Under the pieces are notes generated by a model, which was not told the origin of the DNA, searched no databases, and worked only from the letters and a program-made list of their open reading frames with translations. Shown here piece after piece: positions 9,601 to 17,918 of a DNA stretch of 64,000 bases (position 1 is the stretch's first letter; every line of letters starts with the position of its first letter). Source of the DNA: Pontibacter russatus (GTDB lineage: Bacteria > Bacteroidota > Bacteroidia > Cytophagales > Hymenobacteraceae); the NCBI RefSeq assembly GCF_009931655.1, contig NZ_CP047984.1, positions 2,312,501-2,376,500 of the forward strand. Direction: 5' to 3'. The translations under genes were made by a program, and so were the position numbers.

Positions 9601-10312
9601 CGCGCAGCAGTCGCTGTTTGGGGGCAGCGCCGCCGTGGCCTCCCCGCTTCCCAAAATACCGGAGGTGCATATATGGACGCAGGCTGAAATGCTCCGCCGT
9701 GAAAAGGAAGTGGTGGGCTTTTATATGTCAGGCCATCCGCTCGACCAGTTTAAGCTGGAAATCGACTCTTACTGCACCTGCCCTCTTGACAAAATTGAGG
9801 AATACAAGAACCGGGACGTGAACGTGGCGGGTATGGTGTCGGAGGTGGTGATACGGACGGCCAAGAACGGTAATCCTTTTGCGCTGTTCTCCATCGAGGA
9901 TTACGACTCCACGATGCAAATGGCGCTGTTCGGGGAAGACTATATGAAGTTTTCGCCTTACCTGAAGATGGGCCTGTACCTGTTTATCCGGGGCAAGGTG
10001 CAGCTACGGTACAAGACCGAGGACCAGTGGGAACTCAAGCCCACCAGCATCCAGCTACTCGGCGACATCACCGATAAGATGGCGCAGGGCGTACACCTCA
10101 ACATCAACCTGCAGCACTTCAGCCCTGTGTTGGCGGAGGCGCTGGAAGGCGCCATCGTAGCCAGCCCCGGCCAGAAGCGCCTGGAGATAACGCTTCACGT
10201 GCCGGAGGAGAAACTGGCCCTGCCCATGTACTCGCGCAAGTACAGGATTGAGCCGAAAGCGTTCCTGGCATCCATCAAGGATATGGGCCTGGGAGAGTGT
10301 AGGTTGATTTGA
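6689..10312 (+). CDS. dnaE: DNA polymerase III alpha subunit
   Basis: A 1207-residue replicative polymerase catalytic subunit. The PHP domain opens with FSHLHTHTQYSLLDG. The polymerase core has GPGRGSAAGS and the catalytic aspartates in PDIDIDFD (residues 454-461). The TGIHAAGVII motif, fingers, a helix-hairpin-helix region and a C-terminal OB domain (NVAGMVSEV) follow. The family is normally about 1150-1250 residues, so this is full length. The start is a TTG: the frame closes at a TAA at 6668-6670 and no ATG or GTG lies between. The PHP motif right after the TTG supports this choice. The product acts in the replisome with the sliding clamp. Confidence 0.97.
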   Translation: MPVFSHLHTHTQYSLLDGQASIGALMKKAQADGMPAVAMTDHGNMFAAFNFVAEANKYNVKPIVGCEFYLVKDRHLKTFTKEQKDVRHHQLLLAKDQEGYQNLAKLCSLSYIEGVYSKWPRIDKELLQKYSKGLIATSCCIGAELPQTILWKGEEEAEELLKWWLDLFGEDYYIELQRHGLQNIDGTGKSQEDVNQVLLKFAHKYNIKVICTNDSHYVDQDDWNAHDILLCVNTGEDQSTPVGDFATKYYRFLSDDQRVIYDTVDNVRSKYGHMPNIRQMLNRIDEAGPKTRFGFPNDQFYFKTQAEMNALFKDVPQAVDNTNEIVDKITPPKLKRDILLPNFPIPPEHANADAFLRHLTFAGAAKRYGEITEEIQERLDYELRIIETMGFAGYFLIVQDFINRGRDMGVAVGPGRGSAAGSAVAYCVGITNIDPIKYSLLFERFLNPERVSMPDIDIDFDDVNRQRVIDYVVEKYGKTQVAQIITFGTMAAKSSIKDVARSTSLPLAEANELAKMVPETPGTTLAKAFMENLELASIREGTDARAAVLKLAEKLEGSVRNTGIHAAGVIIAPDDITNYIPVSTSKDSDLLVTQFDGKVIESAGMLKMDFLGLKTLTIIKDAIELIKKNHGVEIDIDAIPIDDEKTYQLYQRGDTIGTFQFESEGMRMYLKDLQPTNIEDLIAMNALYRPGPMQFIPNFINRKHGREEVEYPHELLKPILEYSYGIMVYQEQIMQTAQILAGYSLGGADLLRRAMGKKDMKKMAEEREKFIAGAGEKHKITPKKASEVFDVMEKFAQYGFNRSHSAAYSVVAYQTGYLKAHYPAEYMAAVLTNNMNDIKKVTFFIEEARKQGVQVLGPDVNESLLKFNVNEQGHIRFGLAAIKGTGESAVDAIITEREANGLYQDIFDFAKRVNLRAVNKKTFESMALAGAFDSWGLYHRAQLIEVPEGESMSLLEKAVRYGNNYQAEQQAAQQSLFGGSAAVASPLPKIPEVHIWTQAEMLRREKEVVGFYMSGHPLDQFKLEIDSYCTCPLDKIEEYKNRDVNVAGMVSEVVIRTAKNGNPFALFSIEDYDSTMQMALFGEDYMKFSPYLKMGLYLFIRGKVQLRYKTEDQWELKPTSIQLLGDITDKMAQGVHLNINLQHFSPVLAEALEGAIVASPGQKRLEITLHVPEEKLALPMYSRKYRIEPKAFLASIKDMGLGECRLI

Positions 10313-10440
10313 TGTGAAAATTTGGGGATGTGGAGATTTTATGCTTCTTCATCAGCTAAAAAGAGGTATGCTGCTTCGGTGGCGTGCCTCTTTCTATTTA
10401 CTGCTCTTTCAGACTTCCCAGTCCGAAAGCCCGCTGCCGA

Positions 10441-10525
10441 GGATTTCCTAATCCCCGTACTGCTTTTTATATACGCGGATTAGGAAATCCGCTTCAGGGT
10501 AAGTTTCGGATTAAGAAATCCGAAA
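10441..10525. repeat. Palindromic repeat cluster next to the RAYT remnant, family C
   Basis: GGATTTCCTAATCC (10441-10454) and its perfect inverse (10477-10490) form a 14-bp stem. A second hairpin, TTTCGGATT-AAGA-AATCCGAAA, sits at 10504-10525. All share the GGATT..AAATCC core. Position just upstream of a Y1 transposase relative fits a REP/RAYT pair. Confidence 0.7.
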
Positions 10526-10581
10526 CAGCAATAGCTGTATCATATATAGTATCAGTCTAAACAGGACTCAAAAACGGGATA

Positions 10582-11107
10582 GTGCCGGGCAGCATGAATT
10601 TCCTTACGATGACGGTGGTGGACTGGGTGGATGTGTTCACGCGCCCTATATATAAACGCATCATGGTGGAGGCCCTGAGATACTGCCAGCAGCACAAAGG
10701 CTTGCGCCTTCATGCCTGGTGCCTGATGAGCAACCACCTGCATATGATTGCCGCCGCTGAAGAAGCCCGGAATCTTTCAGACATTCTGCGTGACTTCAAG
10801 CAATTTACCAGCCTTAAGATGGTAGCCACCATACAGGAAGAACCGGAAAGCCGGAAGCAGTGGATGCTGCACCGCTTTGAGTTCAATGCGCACCTCCACT
10901 CAAAAGTCCGGCGTTGTAAACTATGGCAGGACAGCAACGACGCAAAGGAAATTTTCAGCAACAATTTTCTGGAACAGAAACTGGCCATATATACACGACA
11001 ACCCGTTGCGGGCAGAGTGGGTAAACGAGCCGGAGCACTATCGTTATAGTTCAGCTGGCAAATACGCTGGAGATGATGGCTTATTGCAGGTAGAACCGCT
11101 GGAGTAG
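10582..11107 (+). pseudogene. REP-associated tyrosine transposase (Y1/IS200-like), frameshifted
   Basis: The first frame (probable ATG at 10594) gives FLTMTVVDWVDVFTRP and HAWCLMSNHLHMIA; the NHLH is the HUH motif of Y1 transposases. It stays in frame to about 10985 (EQKLA) and then runs into unrelated residues. The expected end of the protein, YIHDNPLRAEWVNEPEHYRYSSA, with the probable catalytic Tyr, continues in the +1 frame to 11107. A single extra base near 10985-10990 explains this. RAYTs mobilise REP palindromes, and such palindromes lie directly upstream. The copy is probably inactive unless the shift is bypassed. Confidence 0.8.
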
Positions 11108-11332
11108 CGAAAGCTCTATCTATTCAGCAGCATATATAGGCAGCATATCAGGCGCCTCTCTCTTTACTTTCTCAACCCCCCGCTTGCTTCTGAAACTTTT
11201 ATTGATAACATTTGTTGATACAAATAACAGGCACCCTACATGCTGGTCTGCCGTACGTATAACAGGTGCAGGCTCCACAGGTGGCTAGATGGGCTACGAC
11301 AGCTTGTCAGGGAGTTTAAGTTTGGGTGCATA

Positions 11333-11363
11333 TTTGCCCGGACAGTAATTGTCACTATATTTA
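11333..11363 (+). promoter_or_regulatory. Promoter for trxA
   Basis: TTTG at 11333-11336, exactly 19 nt, then TATATTTA at 11356-11363. This is nearly the textbook Bacteroidota -33/-7 pair, 34 nt before the ATG. The rest of the 290-bp spacer shows nothing else. Confidence 0.65.
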
Positions 11364-11397
11364 AATCAGGATTCAAATACAACAAAACGCTAAAGTC

Positions 11398-11724
11398 ATG
11401 GCTAACAAAGCAATTGAAATTACAGACGCGAACTTTGATGAGATCATCAATTCAGATAAACCCGTACTGGTAGACTTTTGGGCAGAGTGGTGCGGACCTT
11501 GCCGCATGGTGGGCCCGATTGTGGAAGAATTGGCCGGTGAGTACGAAGGCAAAGCCGTTATCGGTAAAGTAGACGTAGACGCCAACCCGCAGACTTCCGC
11601 CAAATTCGGTATCCGCAGCATCCCGACGCTCCTTGTTTTCAAAAACGGTGAGGTGGTGGACAAGCAGGTAGGTGCCGTGCCTAAGAACGTGCTTTCCCAG
11701 AAACTGGAGTCGCAGATGGCATAA
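11398..11724 (+). CDS. trxA: Thioredoxin
   Basis: A 108-residue cytoplasmic thiol-disulfide reductase. The active site WCGPC spans residues 31-35 within VDFWAEWCGPCRM. The cis-Pro is in the RSIPTLLVFKNG stretch. Length and sequence are typical of Trx1. It reduces disulfides using electrons from thioredoxin reductase. The gene is monocistronic, with a clear promoter and a strong terminator shared with the convergent DUF421 gene. Confidence 0.97.
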   Translation: MANKAIEITDANFDEIINSDKPVLVDFWAEWCGPCRMVGPIVEELAGEYEGKAVIGKVDVDANPQTSAKFGIRSIPTLLVFKNGEVVDKQVGAVPKNVLSQKLESQMA

Positions 11725-11750
11725 GCCACACCGCAGTATAACCCTAATAG

Positions 11751-11781
11751 AAAAGGCCTCCCACAACAGCGGAGGCCTTTT
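11751..11781. terminator. Bidirectional terminator between trxA and the DUF421 gene
   Basis: AAAAGGCCTCC and GGAGGCCTTTT form an 11-bp perfect stem around a 9-nt loop. A/T flanks on both sides let it serve both convergent genes. Confidence 0.85.
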
Positions 11782-11791
11782 CTGTATATGA

Positions 11792-12304
11792 TTATTCCTC
11801 TTTCTCCTCTTTCTTCATAATGATGCTTATTTTGCCGCTCCGCTCCAGGTAGGCATGGTCAATCCGGTTCAGGTCCAGGGCAGATCCCGAACTCCGGAGC
11901 GCCTCCAGCAAGTCGTTTTTCGTGACGCTGCTGGCGCGCATCGCCTCCTCCTGTAACTCTCCGTCCCGCACCAGCACCCTGGGCCGCCCTTTAATGAAAT
12001 TCCCGAAGCCAAAGTGCGTGTGGTAGGCGACCATCGCCAGGCCTCTGTGCAGCAGCACGAGCGTGAGCGCGGCTGCCAACGTGGGCCAGAAAGGTGCGTT
12101 GCCCGTTATGGCACGGCTCAGCACCGAGCCATATATAATCCCGAGAATGATGTCGAAGGCCGTGTTCTTGCCGAAGACGCGGTGGCTCCCCACCCGCATA
12201 ATCAGCAGCGCGGCGAAGAAAACGCCGATGGCCCGGGCAGACATTTGCCACCAGGTCAGGGTTTGGTCGTGTATGCCGAAAACGGTGCTGAAAACTTCCT
12301 GCAT
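11792..12304 (-). CDS. DUF421 (YetF/YcaP-like) membrane protein
   Basis: A 170-residue protein with three hydrophobic N-terminal segments and a cytoplasmic alpha/beta domain. The hallmark segments are MRVGSHRVFGKNTAFDIILGIIYGSVLSRAI and the KGRPRVLVRDGELQEEAMRASSVTKNDLLEALR region of DUF421. The frame extends to 12427, but the upstream residues are Arg/Gly-rich and unlike the family, so I choose the Met at 12304. The family's molecular function is unknown. A very acidic EEKEE tail closes it. Confidence 0.85.
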   Translation of the reverse strand: MQEVFSTVFGIHDQTLTWWQMSARAIGVFFAALLIMRVGSHRVFGKNTAFDIILGIIYGSVLSRAITGNAPFWPTLAAALTLVLLHRGLAMVAYHTHFGFGNFIKGRPRVLVRDGELQEEAMRASSVTKNDLLEALRSSGSALDLNRIDHAYLERSGKISIIMKKEEKEE

Positions 12305-12520
12305 ACTGGGAAAACGCACATATCCGTTTAGAGTTATGCGATGTCCGCCGCAGCGGCAGCGGCCGGATTTGGGAGGCGCGCCGCTGTCACGCACGCCAAC
12401 TGCAGCCTGTACACTGGGCCAACCCATATAAAATATTCAAGAGGCACGGCACTATTGCACAATGATTGCTCTGAACCAGACATCATCCGTATCGTAAACT
12501 ATAGAAGCAGGAAAAAAGCT

Positions 12521-12925
12521 ATGAACACACGAATCATGTTAGGAATTGCCGCAGTGGCGGGACTGCTGTCTGTAGCGGACGGGGCGGCAACCCCTGCCGC
12601 TGTGCCTGCATTCGGCAGCCATGCCAACGGGCTGACGGAGGGCCAGAAAGTGGAGCGGCTGATCGCCTACCTGCGCAGCCTGGACGGTGCTGTCTTTATC
12701 CGGAACGGCAGCGAGCACAGCAACACAGAGGCGGCAGACCACCTGCAGACCAAATGGGAGAAGCACAGGGACGAGGTTCACACCGCAGTGGAATTCATTG
12801 AAGAGCTTGCCTCGGCCTCCGGACTTACCGGCGAAGACTATACCATCCGGTTCCAAGACGGCACCGTCCGCACCACCAGGGATGTGCTGCTGGAAGAACT
12901 GAAGCGGTTGGAACAGCAGCCTTAG
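12521..12925 (+). CDS. Exported DUF5329 family protein
   Basis: A 134-residue product from the ATG at 12521. It has a signal-like N-terminus (MNTRIMLGIAAVAGLLSVADGA). The body matches DUF5329: VERLIAYLRSLDGAVFIRNGSEHSNTEAADHL, then EFIEELASASGLTGEDYTIRF and a DGT...LLEEL end. The frame is open from 12341, but that stretch has no exported-protein character. Function is unknown. It is monocistronic and divergent from DUF421. Confidence 0.8.
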   Translation: MNTRIMLGIAAVAGLLSVADGAATPAAVPAFGSHANGLTEGQKVERLIAYLRSLDGAVFIRNGSEHSNTEAADHLQTKWEKHRDEVHTAVEFIEELASASGLTGEDYTIRFQDGTVRTTRDVLLEELKRLEQQP

Positions 12926-13087
12926 TCTGTCCATGCCTCGTGTTTGGAAACGACAAAGGCTCAGGCTCTGTAAGCTCGCGTTTCAGCCCGGAAGCTAATG
13001 ATTAACGGGCCCTTAATCTCCTGAACGCATGGCGCTGCCGCCGCAAATAAAAAATAGAACCTGCTGTAAAGTTTATAACCTGTTGCT

Positions 13088-13462
13088 ATGTTACAACTGT
13101 TAGAAGAGTCTAAAGGTGATTTGGTCGCGTTCCGCATTTCGGGGAATGTAGACAGGAACGACTACAATGTGATGCTCCCGGTGCTGGAGGAGAAAATCAG
13201 GCAGCACGGCAAGATCAGGGTATATGCCGAGGTGCAGGATGTGGAGGCGTATTCGCTACGCGCGCTGTACGAGGACATTAAGTTCGACATCAAGCACGCC
13301 GCACACTTCAGCAGGGCCGCCATCGTGGGCGACCGCGCCTGGATAGACTGGCTCACGGTGATGGCCCAGCCCTTTACCACGGCCAACGTAAAGTACTTCG
13401 ACTTCAGCCAGCGCAACAAAGCCTGGGAGTGGATACACGAAGGCTTGAACATTGATGCGTAG
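13088..13462 (+). CDS. SpoIIAA/STAS-like protein
   Basis: A 124-residue cytoplasmic protein of the SpoIIAA-like STAS type. Evidence is the opening MLQLLEESKGDLVAFRISGNVDRNDY and the core that passes through VYAEVQDVEAYSLRALYEDIKF to the C-terminal NKAWEWI helix. Members are thought to bind small hydrophobic ligands or partner proteins; no enzymatic residues are expected. It stands alone, followed by a large palindrome. Confidence 0.75.
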   Translation: MLQLLEESKGDLVAFRISGNVDRNDYNVMLPVLEEKIRQHGKIRVYAEVQDVEAYSLRALYEDIKFDIKHAAHFSRAAIVGDRAWIDWLTVMAQPFTTANVKYFDFSQRNKAWEWIHEGLNIDA

Positions 13463-13489
13463 AATTTATATATAAACAAGCAGCGTACA

Positions 13490-13542
13490 ATATCAACAGC
13501 GGTGCAGCGGAATAGTAATTTCCGTTGCACCGCTGTTGATAT
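13490..13542. terminator. Long bidirectional palindrome between convergent genes
   Basis: A 23-bp stem with a single G-T wobble and a 7-nt loop lies between the STAS-like gene and the convergent isomerase gene. It lacks a long T-run but is ideally placed to end both transcripts. Confidence 0.65.
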
Positions 13543-13559
13543 ATAAGCTCCAGTCCCCG

Positions 13560-14426
13560 CTACTCTTTCAGGCTTTTCAGATACGCCAGCGTGATTGGCA
13601 CCTGCGTAATCACCCGCGGGCTTTCGTCTTCTATAAAGTAGTGTTTGATCCCAACTTTTTTCGCTGCTTTTAATATAGCCGGCACATCTAACTGCCCCTG
13701 CCCAAGCGCCACATCGTTCTCTACTGGCATCAGGCCGGTAAAATCACCCTTCACGCCCTTCTTCATGTCTTTCAGGTGCATGGTCGTCCAGCGGTTGGGG
13801 TACTTCAGCAGCAGTTTGGCCGGGTCCTGCCCGCCGTGGTACGCCCACAGCATGTCCATGGTGAACGAGACGTATTTAGGATCGGTGTTCCGGACCATAT
13901 AGTCGAACAGGGTGCCGCTTTGATAGGGTTTCATCTCGTAGCCGTGGGTGTGGTAGTTGAGGGTGAGGCCGTTTTCCCGCAGCACCTTGCCCGCCCGGTT
14001 AAAATCAGCCACGGCTTTTTGTGCATCCTCAAATGTGAAGTTATCCTTCTCATGTGGTATCCAGGCTACCTGCACGTAGTTGGCGCCCAGTATCTTTGCC
14101 ACGCGCGCCACTTCCTGCGGGTTTTCCACCACCTGCTCATATCCTGCACCGACAGAGGGCGCCGTCATGCCCCGCATATCCAGCAGTTTGCGCAGGGAGT
14201 CCGGGGCCAGGCCGAAGGCGTTCCCACCTACTTCCAGCTCGGTTATACCCAATGCCTGGATGGTGTCCAGCGTCGCCTCCACCCCTTTCGGGAAGCTATA
14301 GCGGTAGGTGTAGGCCGCCATGCCGGGTGCCTGCGGGAAAAGGGGGGAGCCTTTTTGGGCAGATGCGCTGCCGTGGCTGATGAGGAGGGCGCACAGCATG
14401 CCGAATAACAGGGGGAGCTTCTTCAT
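13560..14426 (-). CDS. Secreted sugar phosphate isomerase/epimerase-like TIM barrel
   Basis: A 288-residue exported protein with a signal peptide (MKKLPLLFGMLCALLISHGSASA). The mature part has the xylose-isomerase-like (AP_endonuc_2) barrel pattern: GVEATLDTIQALGITELEV, NYVQVAW, LNYHTHGYE, FTMDMLWAYHGGQDPAKLL, and a C-terminal HYFIEDES. Conserved His, Glu and Asp at these places are the usual metal ligands. Such periplasmic enzymes are common in sugar-degrading Bacteroidota; the substrate is unknown. It is convergent with the STAS-like gene. Confidence 0.88.
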   Translation of the reverse strand: MKKLPLLFGMLCALLISHGSASAQKGSPLFPQAPGMAAYTYRYSFPKGVEATLDTIQALGITELEVGGNAFGLAPDSLRKLLDMRGMTAPSVGAGYEQVVENPQEVARVAKILGANYVQVAWIPHEKDNFTFEDAQKAVADFNRAGKVLRENGLTLNYHTHGYEMKPYQSGTLFDYMVRNTDPKYVSFTMDMLWAYHGGQDPAKLLLKYPNRWTTMHLKDMKKGVKGDFTGLMPVENDVALGQGQLDVPAILKAAKKVGIKHYFIEDESPRVITQVPITLAYLKSLKE

Positions 14427-14937
14427 ATATGGATTTCCTGGAAAAGGTATAACACGGGTTCAGCAACGCCCCCCGCAGCACCGTAAGCACTCCTGTTCAG
14501 CTGGTCTGCAGAAAGCTAATCAAGTATAAAGAAACTGCGTTAAATAAGCAACTGATTTAGAAGCGCCTGGCAGTTTTTATCATCTGCTTTTTCGGCTTCA
14601 TATATATGGCATACGAAATATATACACATTTACTGGAGGAGTGATCTATAGATATGCTTCGTTAACAAGTGCATTTTGCAGCTCCGCGTGTTACTTGGCA
14701 GAGTGCCCGATATAGCCACATCGGCTTCAAGAACACAGCGAAAGTAGTTGGGCTTGGCTCAACCAGATGTAGCGTGAGCCTTTTCATATAGGGCGCAGGC
14801 CGCTTCGCGCGCGTCCGTGAGAGAACAGCCTTTGACGCTGTCGTTCATGTAGGGCAGCGGCAGGAAGTGCAATCGGGTTACCTGCACCATACGCATATCC
14901 CATATACTTCGCAACCTGGTTTTCCCTCAACGCGATG
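14427..14937. other. Intergenic region without recognisable gene
   Basis: 511 bp between two leftward genes. Open frames here are short and run out of the neighbours. I see ATATAT tracts and no convincing RNA, promoter or repeat. Confidence 0.6.
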
Positions 14938-15969
14938 TTAATCTTTATAGATGGCCACCTCTGATTTTCCTTTCTTGATATAGCCCCGGTACATGCCCGC
15001 CGAGTTGAACGGCATCGCAATGTTCCCGTGGCGGTCCACGGCTATCACGCCGCCTTCGCCGCCGCGCTTCACCAGTTTCTTCATCACCACCTCATCCGCA
15101 GCCTCCTGCAGCGACATGCCCTTGTAGTCCATCAGCGAAGCGATGTCGTGGGCCACCACCGAGCGGATGAAATACTCGCCGTGGCCGGTGGCGGAAACGG
15201 CGCAGGTGTTGTTGTCGGCATAGGTGCCCGCCCCGATGATGGGCACATCGCCCACACGGCCGTAGCGCTTGTTCGTCATGCCGCCCGTGGAGGTGGCGGC
15301 CGCCACGTTGCCGTAGGCATCCAGGGCTACCGCCCCCACTGTCCCGAATTTGTGGCCTTCGGTAAAGATGTGCTCGTTACTGCCGGAGCCTCCGTCGTGG
15401 TCCAGTTTGGTTTTCTCCCTGTCCCTGATTTCCTGAAGCTGCCTGTAGCGCGTCTCGGTGCGGAAGTAGGACGGGTTCACTATCTCAAGCCCTTTCTCTT
15501 TGGCAAATTGCTCCGCCCCCGCCCCTATCAGCATCACATGCTCTGATTGCTCCATGACCGCGCGGGCGGCGCTCACGGGGTTTTTGATGGTGGTCACGCT
15601 GGCGACGGCCCCGGCCTTGAGGGTTTTTCCGTCCATGATGGCGGCGTCCAGCTCGTTTTTGCCCTCGTTCGTGAACACAGCGCCCTTTCCGGCATTAAAC
15701 AACGGCGAGTCCTCCATCACGCGCACGGTGGCTTCCACGGCATCTAGGCTGCTGCCGCCCTTCTCCAGAATGGCGAAGCCTGTTTTCAGCGCCTCGTTCA
15801 GTTGCGCGGTATAGGCTTTTTCTTTCTCCGGCGTCATGTTGTCGCGCGTAATGGTGCCCGCGCCGCCGTGTATCACCAGCGTGATTCTGCTGTAGTCCGG
15901 TTTGGTTTGGGCCACGGTTATATGCCCGGCCAGCAGGAGCAGGCACAGGAAGTACAGTGTTTTTTTCAT
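14938..15969 (-). CDS. Isoaspartyl peptidase/L-asparaginase (Ntn hydrolase)
   Basis: A 343-residue exported member of the plant-type asparaginase family. It has a signal peptide (MKKTLYFLCLLLLAGHITVAQ). The precursor self-cleaves before the nucleophile Thr210 in KFGTVGAVALD, giving alpha and beta chains. Other family marks are VIHGGAGTI, GGSSLDAVEA, FNAGKGAVF, ELDAAIMDG and the beta-chain RYGRVGDVPIIGAGTYADN. It hydrolyses isoaspartyl dipeptides and asparagine in the periplasm. All catalytic segments look intact. Confidence 0.95.
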   Translation of the reverse strand: MKKTLYFLCLLLLAGHITVAQTKPDYSRITLVIHGGAGTITRDNMTPEKEKAYTAQLNEALKTGFAILEKGGSSLDAVEATVRVMEDSPLFNAGKGAVFTNEGKNELDAAIMDGKTLKAGAVASVTTIKNPVSAARAVMEQSEHVMLIGAGAEQFAKEKGLEIVNPSYFRTETRYRQLQEIRDREKTKLDHDGGSGSNEHIFTEGHKFGTVGAVALDAYGNVAAATSTGGMTNKRYGRVGDVPIIGAGTYADNNTCAVSATGHGEYFIRSVVAHDIASLMDYKGMSLQEAADEVVMKKLVKRGGEGGVIAVDRHGNIAMPFNSAGMYRGYIKKGKSEVAIYKD

Positions 15970-16148
15970 GGTTTGAGAAAGTGATTTTATAGGGTTACAT
16001 GTGGATTCAGCTGAAAGGCGCCGACATGGGCCGGATGCCGCTTGAACTGCACCTAAAAAAATTATTTATATATTAAATTTAAAATATAGTAATTGGCATA
16101 AGGTTTGAAGTATAAAAAATCAATATATAGCACTTTGGGTTCTTATTT

Positions 16149-16181
16149 TTTGGTTCGCAGTCTTTTAATTTCCCATATTTG
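16149..16181 (+). promoter_or_regulatory. Candidate promoter for the OmpA lipoprotein gene
   Basis: TTTG at 16149-16152 and CATATTTG at 16174-16181 resemble the -33/-7 pair with 21 nt spacing and one mismatch in the -7. The ATG is 47 nt downstream. Confidence 0.45.
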
Positions 16182-16227
16182 CAATACGACTAAACTTTAT
16201 AAACTAAACAAAAACCAACTGATCCAC

Positions 16228-16938
16228 ATGAAATCTAATTTCTTCAAAGCCACCCTTTCGTTTTTGATGTGCGCGGTCCTGATGGCCTCCTGCGTGTCTT
16301 CCAAGAAGTACGACGAGCTTAAAGCAAGCAAAGAAGCGCTCGAGCGCGAGCAGGCCGCCTCTAAGCAGAAAGTAGATGAACTCTCGGCTTCCCTGAAAGA
16401 GCGCGAGCAGAAGCTTGCCGAGATGGAGCGCGCCATGAACGAGCAGCAGAAGATACTCGACAACCTGAAAAATGAGGTGAATGCCGCCCTACAGGGCTTC
16501 AACCAAGGCGACCTGAGCGTTAACATCAAGGATGGCAAAGTGTACGTGTCTATGTCTGACAAGCTTCTGTTTGCCACCGGCAGCACGAAAGTGAACGCAG
16601 GCGGCAAAAAGGCAATCGACCAGCTAGTGGACGTGCTGAAGAAGAACCAGCAGGTGGGCGTGATGGTGGAAGGCCACACAGACGATGTGAGCGTTGCCAA
16701 CGGCATGAAGTACCTGACCGACAACTGGGACCTGAGCGTGCTGCGCGCCACAGAAATTACCCGTATGATGGCAGACAAAGGGCTTTCTCCGGACAGGATC
16801 ACGCCGGCTGGCCGTGCTTATTATATGCCGGTAGACACAGGTCGCTCTGCGGAGGCAAAAGCTAAAAACCGCCGCACCGAGATCATCCTGACGCCGGACT
16901 TCTCTGAGATTTACAAGATCCTCGGCATCCAGTCGTAA
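16228..16938 (+). CDS. OmpA/Pal-like peptidoglycan-binding lipoprotein
   Basis: A 236-residue outer-membrane lipoprotein. The lipobox LMASC follows a short signal (start at 16228; the frame opens earlier but without export character). A coiled coil (about 30-95) leads to a C-terminal OmpA domain with VMVEGHTDDVSVANG, ATEITRMMADKGLSPDRI and AKNRRTEIIL. This domain binds diaminopimelate in peptidoglycan and tethers the outer membrane. It is monocistronic with a strong terminator. Confidence 0.92.
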   Translation: MKSNFFKATLSFLMCAVLMASCVSSKKYDELKASKEALEREQAASKQKVDELSASLKEREQKLAEMERAMNEQQKILDNLKNEVNAALQGFNQGDLSVNIKDGKVYVSMSDKLLFATGSTKVNAGGKKAIDQLVDVLKKNQQVGVMVEGHTDDVSVANGMKYLTDNWDLSVLRATEITRMMADKGLSPDRITPAGRAYYMPVDTGRSAEAKAKNRRTEIILTPDFSEIYKILGIQS

Positions 16939-16956
16939 GCCGGACTTACCATATAT

Positions 16957-16988
16957 AAAGCCGATGCTCTCTACAGGGCATCGGCTTT
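16957..16988 (+). terminator. Rho-independent terminator after the OmpA gene
   Basis: AAAGCCGATGC / GCATCGGCTTT, an 11-bp perfect stem with a 10-nt loop, is followed by TTTT. Confidence 0.9.
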
Positions 16989-17040
16989 TTTATTGCTGAC
17001 TGATTGGCTTCATGGTTGAATGGTTAAATGGCTGACTCTT

Positions 17041-17069
17041 CTTCGCTGGCATGGGTTTGCAACCCGTGC
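17041..17069. repeat. Intergenic palindromic repeat, family A, copy 2
   Basis: CTTCGCTGGCATGGGTT-TGC-AACCCGTGC is a 9-bp hairpin. The lead and loop are the same as in copy 1 near 4866. Stem changes keep pairing, with compensating GAGTT/GGGTT forms. Confidence 0.6.
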
Positions 17070-17216
17070 TTCCTTACATAAGCCATATATCATATAGGGT
17101 TCATAACCGCCCGGGCCAAAGGCCTTTAGGAAGTAAACACGAGCCAAGCGGCTTGCGCTACATGCCTGCAGGAAGTGAATTACACCTGCGAATCAACCAT
17201 TTAATCATTAAAAGAA

Positions 17217-17726
17217 TCACCCTCCCTCCTTTGCCTGCCGGATGGCATCAAACAGCTCTTTTGCCCTTTGCGACCCAATGAGCAGCGGCTTTTTGTCGTA
17301 GAAGTGGAGCAGCACGCCTTCGTTGCCCGACACGTTATAGGCTTTGCCTTTCATGCCCCACCGGATGCCCCAGCCGCCGTAGTCGCGGAGGGGTTTGTAG
17401 GTGATGCGCTCATATCCCCGGAGCGTGCGCAGCGGAATGCGCACCGGCCGCAGGTGGAAAGGCCAGAAGCGCGCCTGCAACTCCCCCGGCTGCACCACCG
17501 TCGTCATCGACATGCGGTAAAAGAAGAAGGGCAGCCCTATCCCCATCAGCAGGAACAATAAAATAAGCTCCACATCAGAGGCAGGCCTGCTGCCGAAGCT
17601 GTTGCCCAGCAATACCTGCGCTACGAACCCCGACCAGAAAATAGCGGACACGCCCAGCACCACCACCCACAGCCATGTCTGCCTGAAGTGCTGCTCCTCC
17701 CGGAAAAGAACTTGTTGTGCTGCCAT
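17217..17726 (-). CDS. DUF6141-like two-helix membrane protein
   Basis: 169 residues with two hydrophobic segments (about 19-40 and 52-72). The soluble C-terminal half contains IPLRTLRGYERITYKPLRDYGGWGIRW and an EGVLLHFYDKKPLLIGSQRA ending. This matches the DUF6141/PH-like membrane protein pattern in Bacteroidota. No function is known. It is leftward and convergent with the OmpA gene. Confidence 0.75.
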   Translation of the reverse strand: MAAQQVLFREEQHFRQTWLWVVVLGVSAIFWSGFVAQVLLGNSFGSRPASDVELILLFLLMGIGLPFFFYRMSMTTVVQPGELQARFWPFHLRPVRIPLRTLRGYERITYKPLRDYGGWGIRWGMKGKAYNVSGNEGVLLHFYDKKPLLIGSQRAKELFDAIRQAKEGG

Positions 17727-17840
17727 TTTTTAGACTCAGGATGTTAGGCAAAAGATGAAGTACTTATTCTCTATTTCTTTCTCTACGGGAGACGGCTGGC
17801 ATCAGGTTGAAAAGCATATATGGTGCCATTGCTTCACGAA

Positions 17841-17871
17841 AAAAGCGCCTGCTTCTACAGCAGGCGCTTTT
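17841..17871. terminator. Terminator downstream of the metB-like gene
   Basis: AAAAGCGCCTG / CAGGCGCTTTT, an 11-bp perfect stem with A- and T-rich flanks, lies just after the stop of the leftward metB-like gene. Confidence 0.85.
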
Positions 17872-17918
17872 TATATATGCCAGGGAATAAAATTTGTCTA
17901 ACGTCCTGTGTCTAACGT

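Noticed and set aside
8441..9670. Leftward 409-residue open frame
   Set aside because: Antisense shadow of dnaE.
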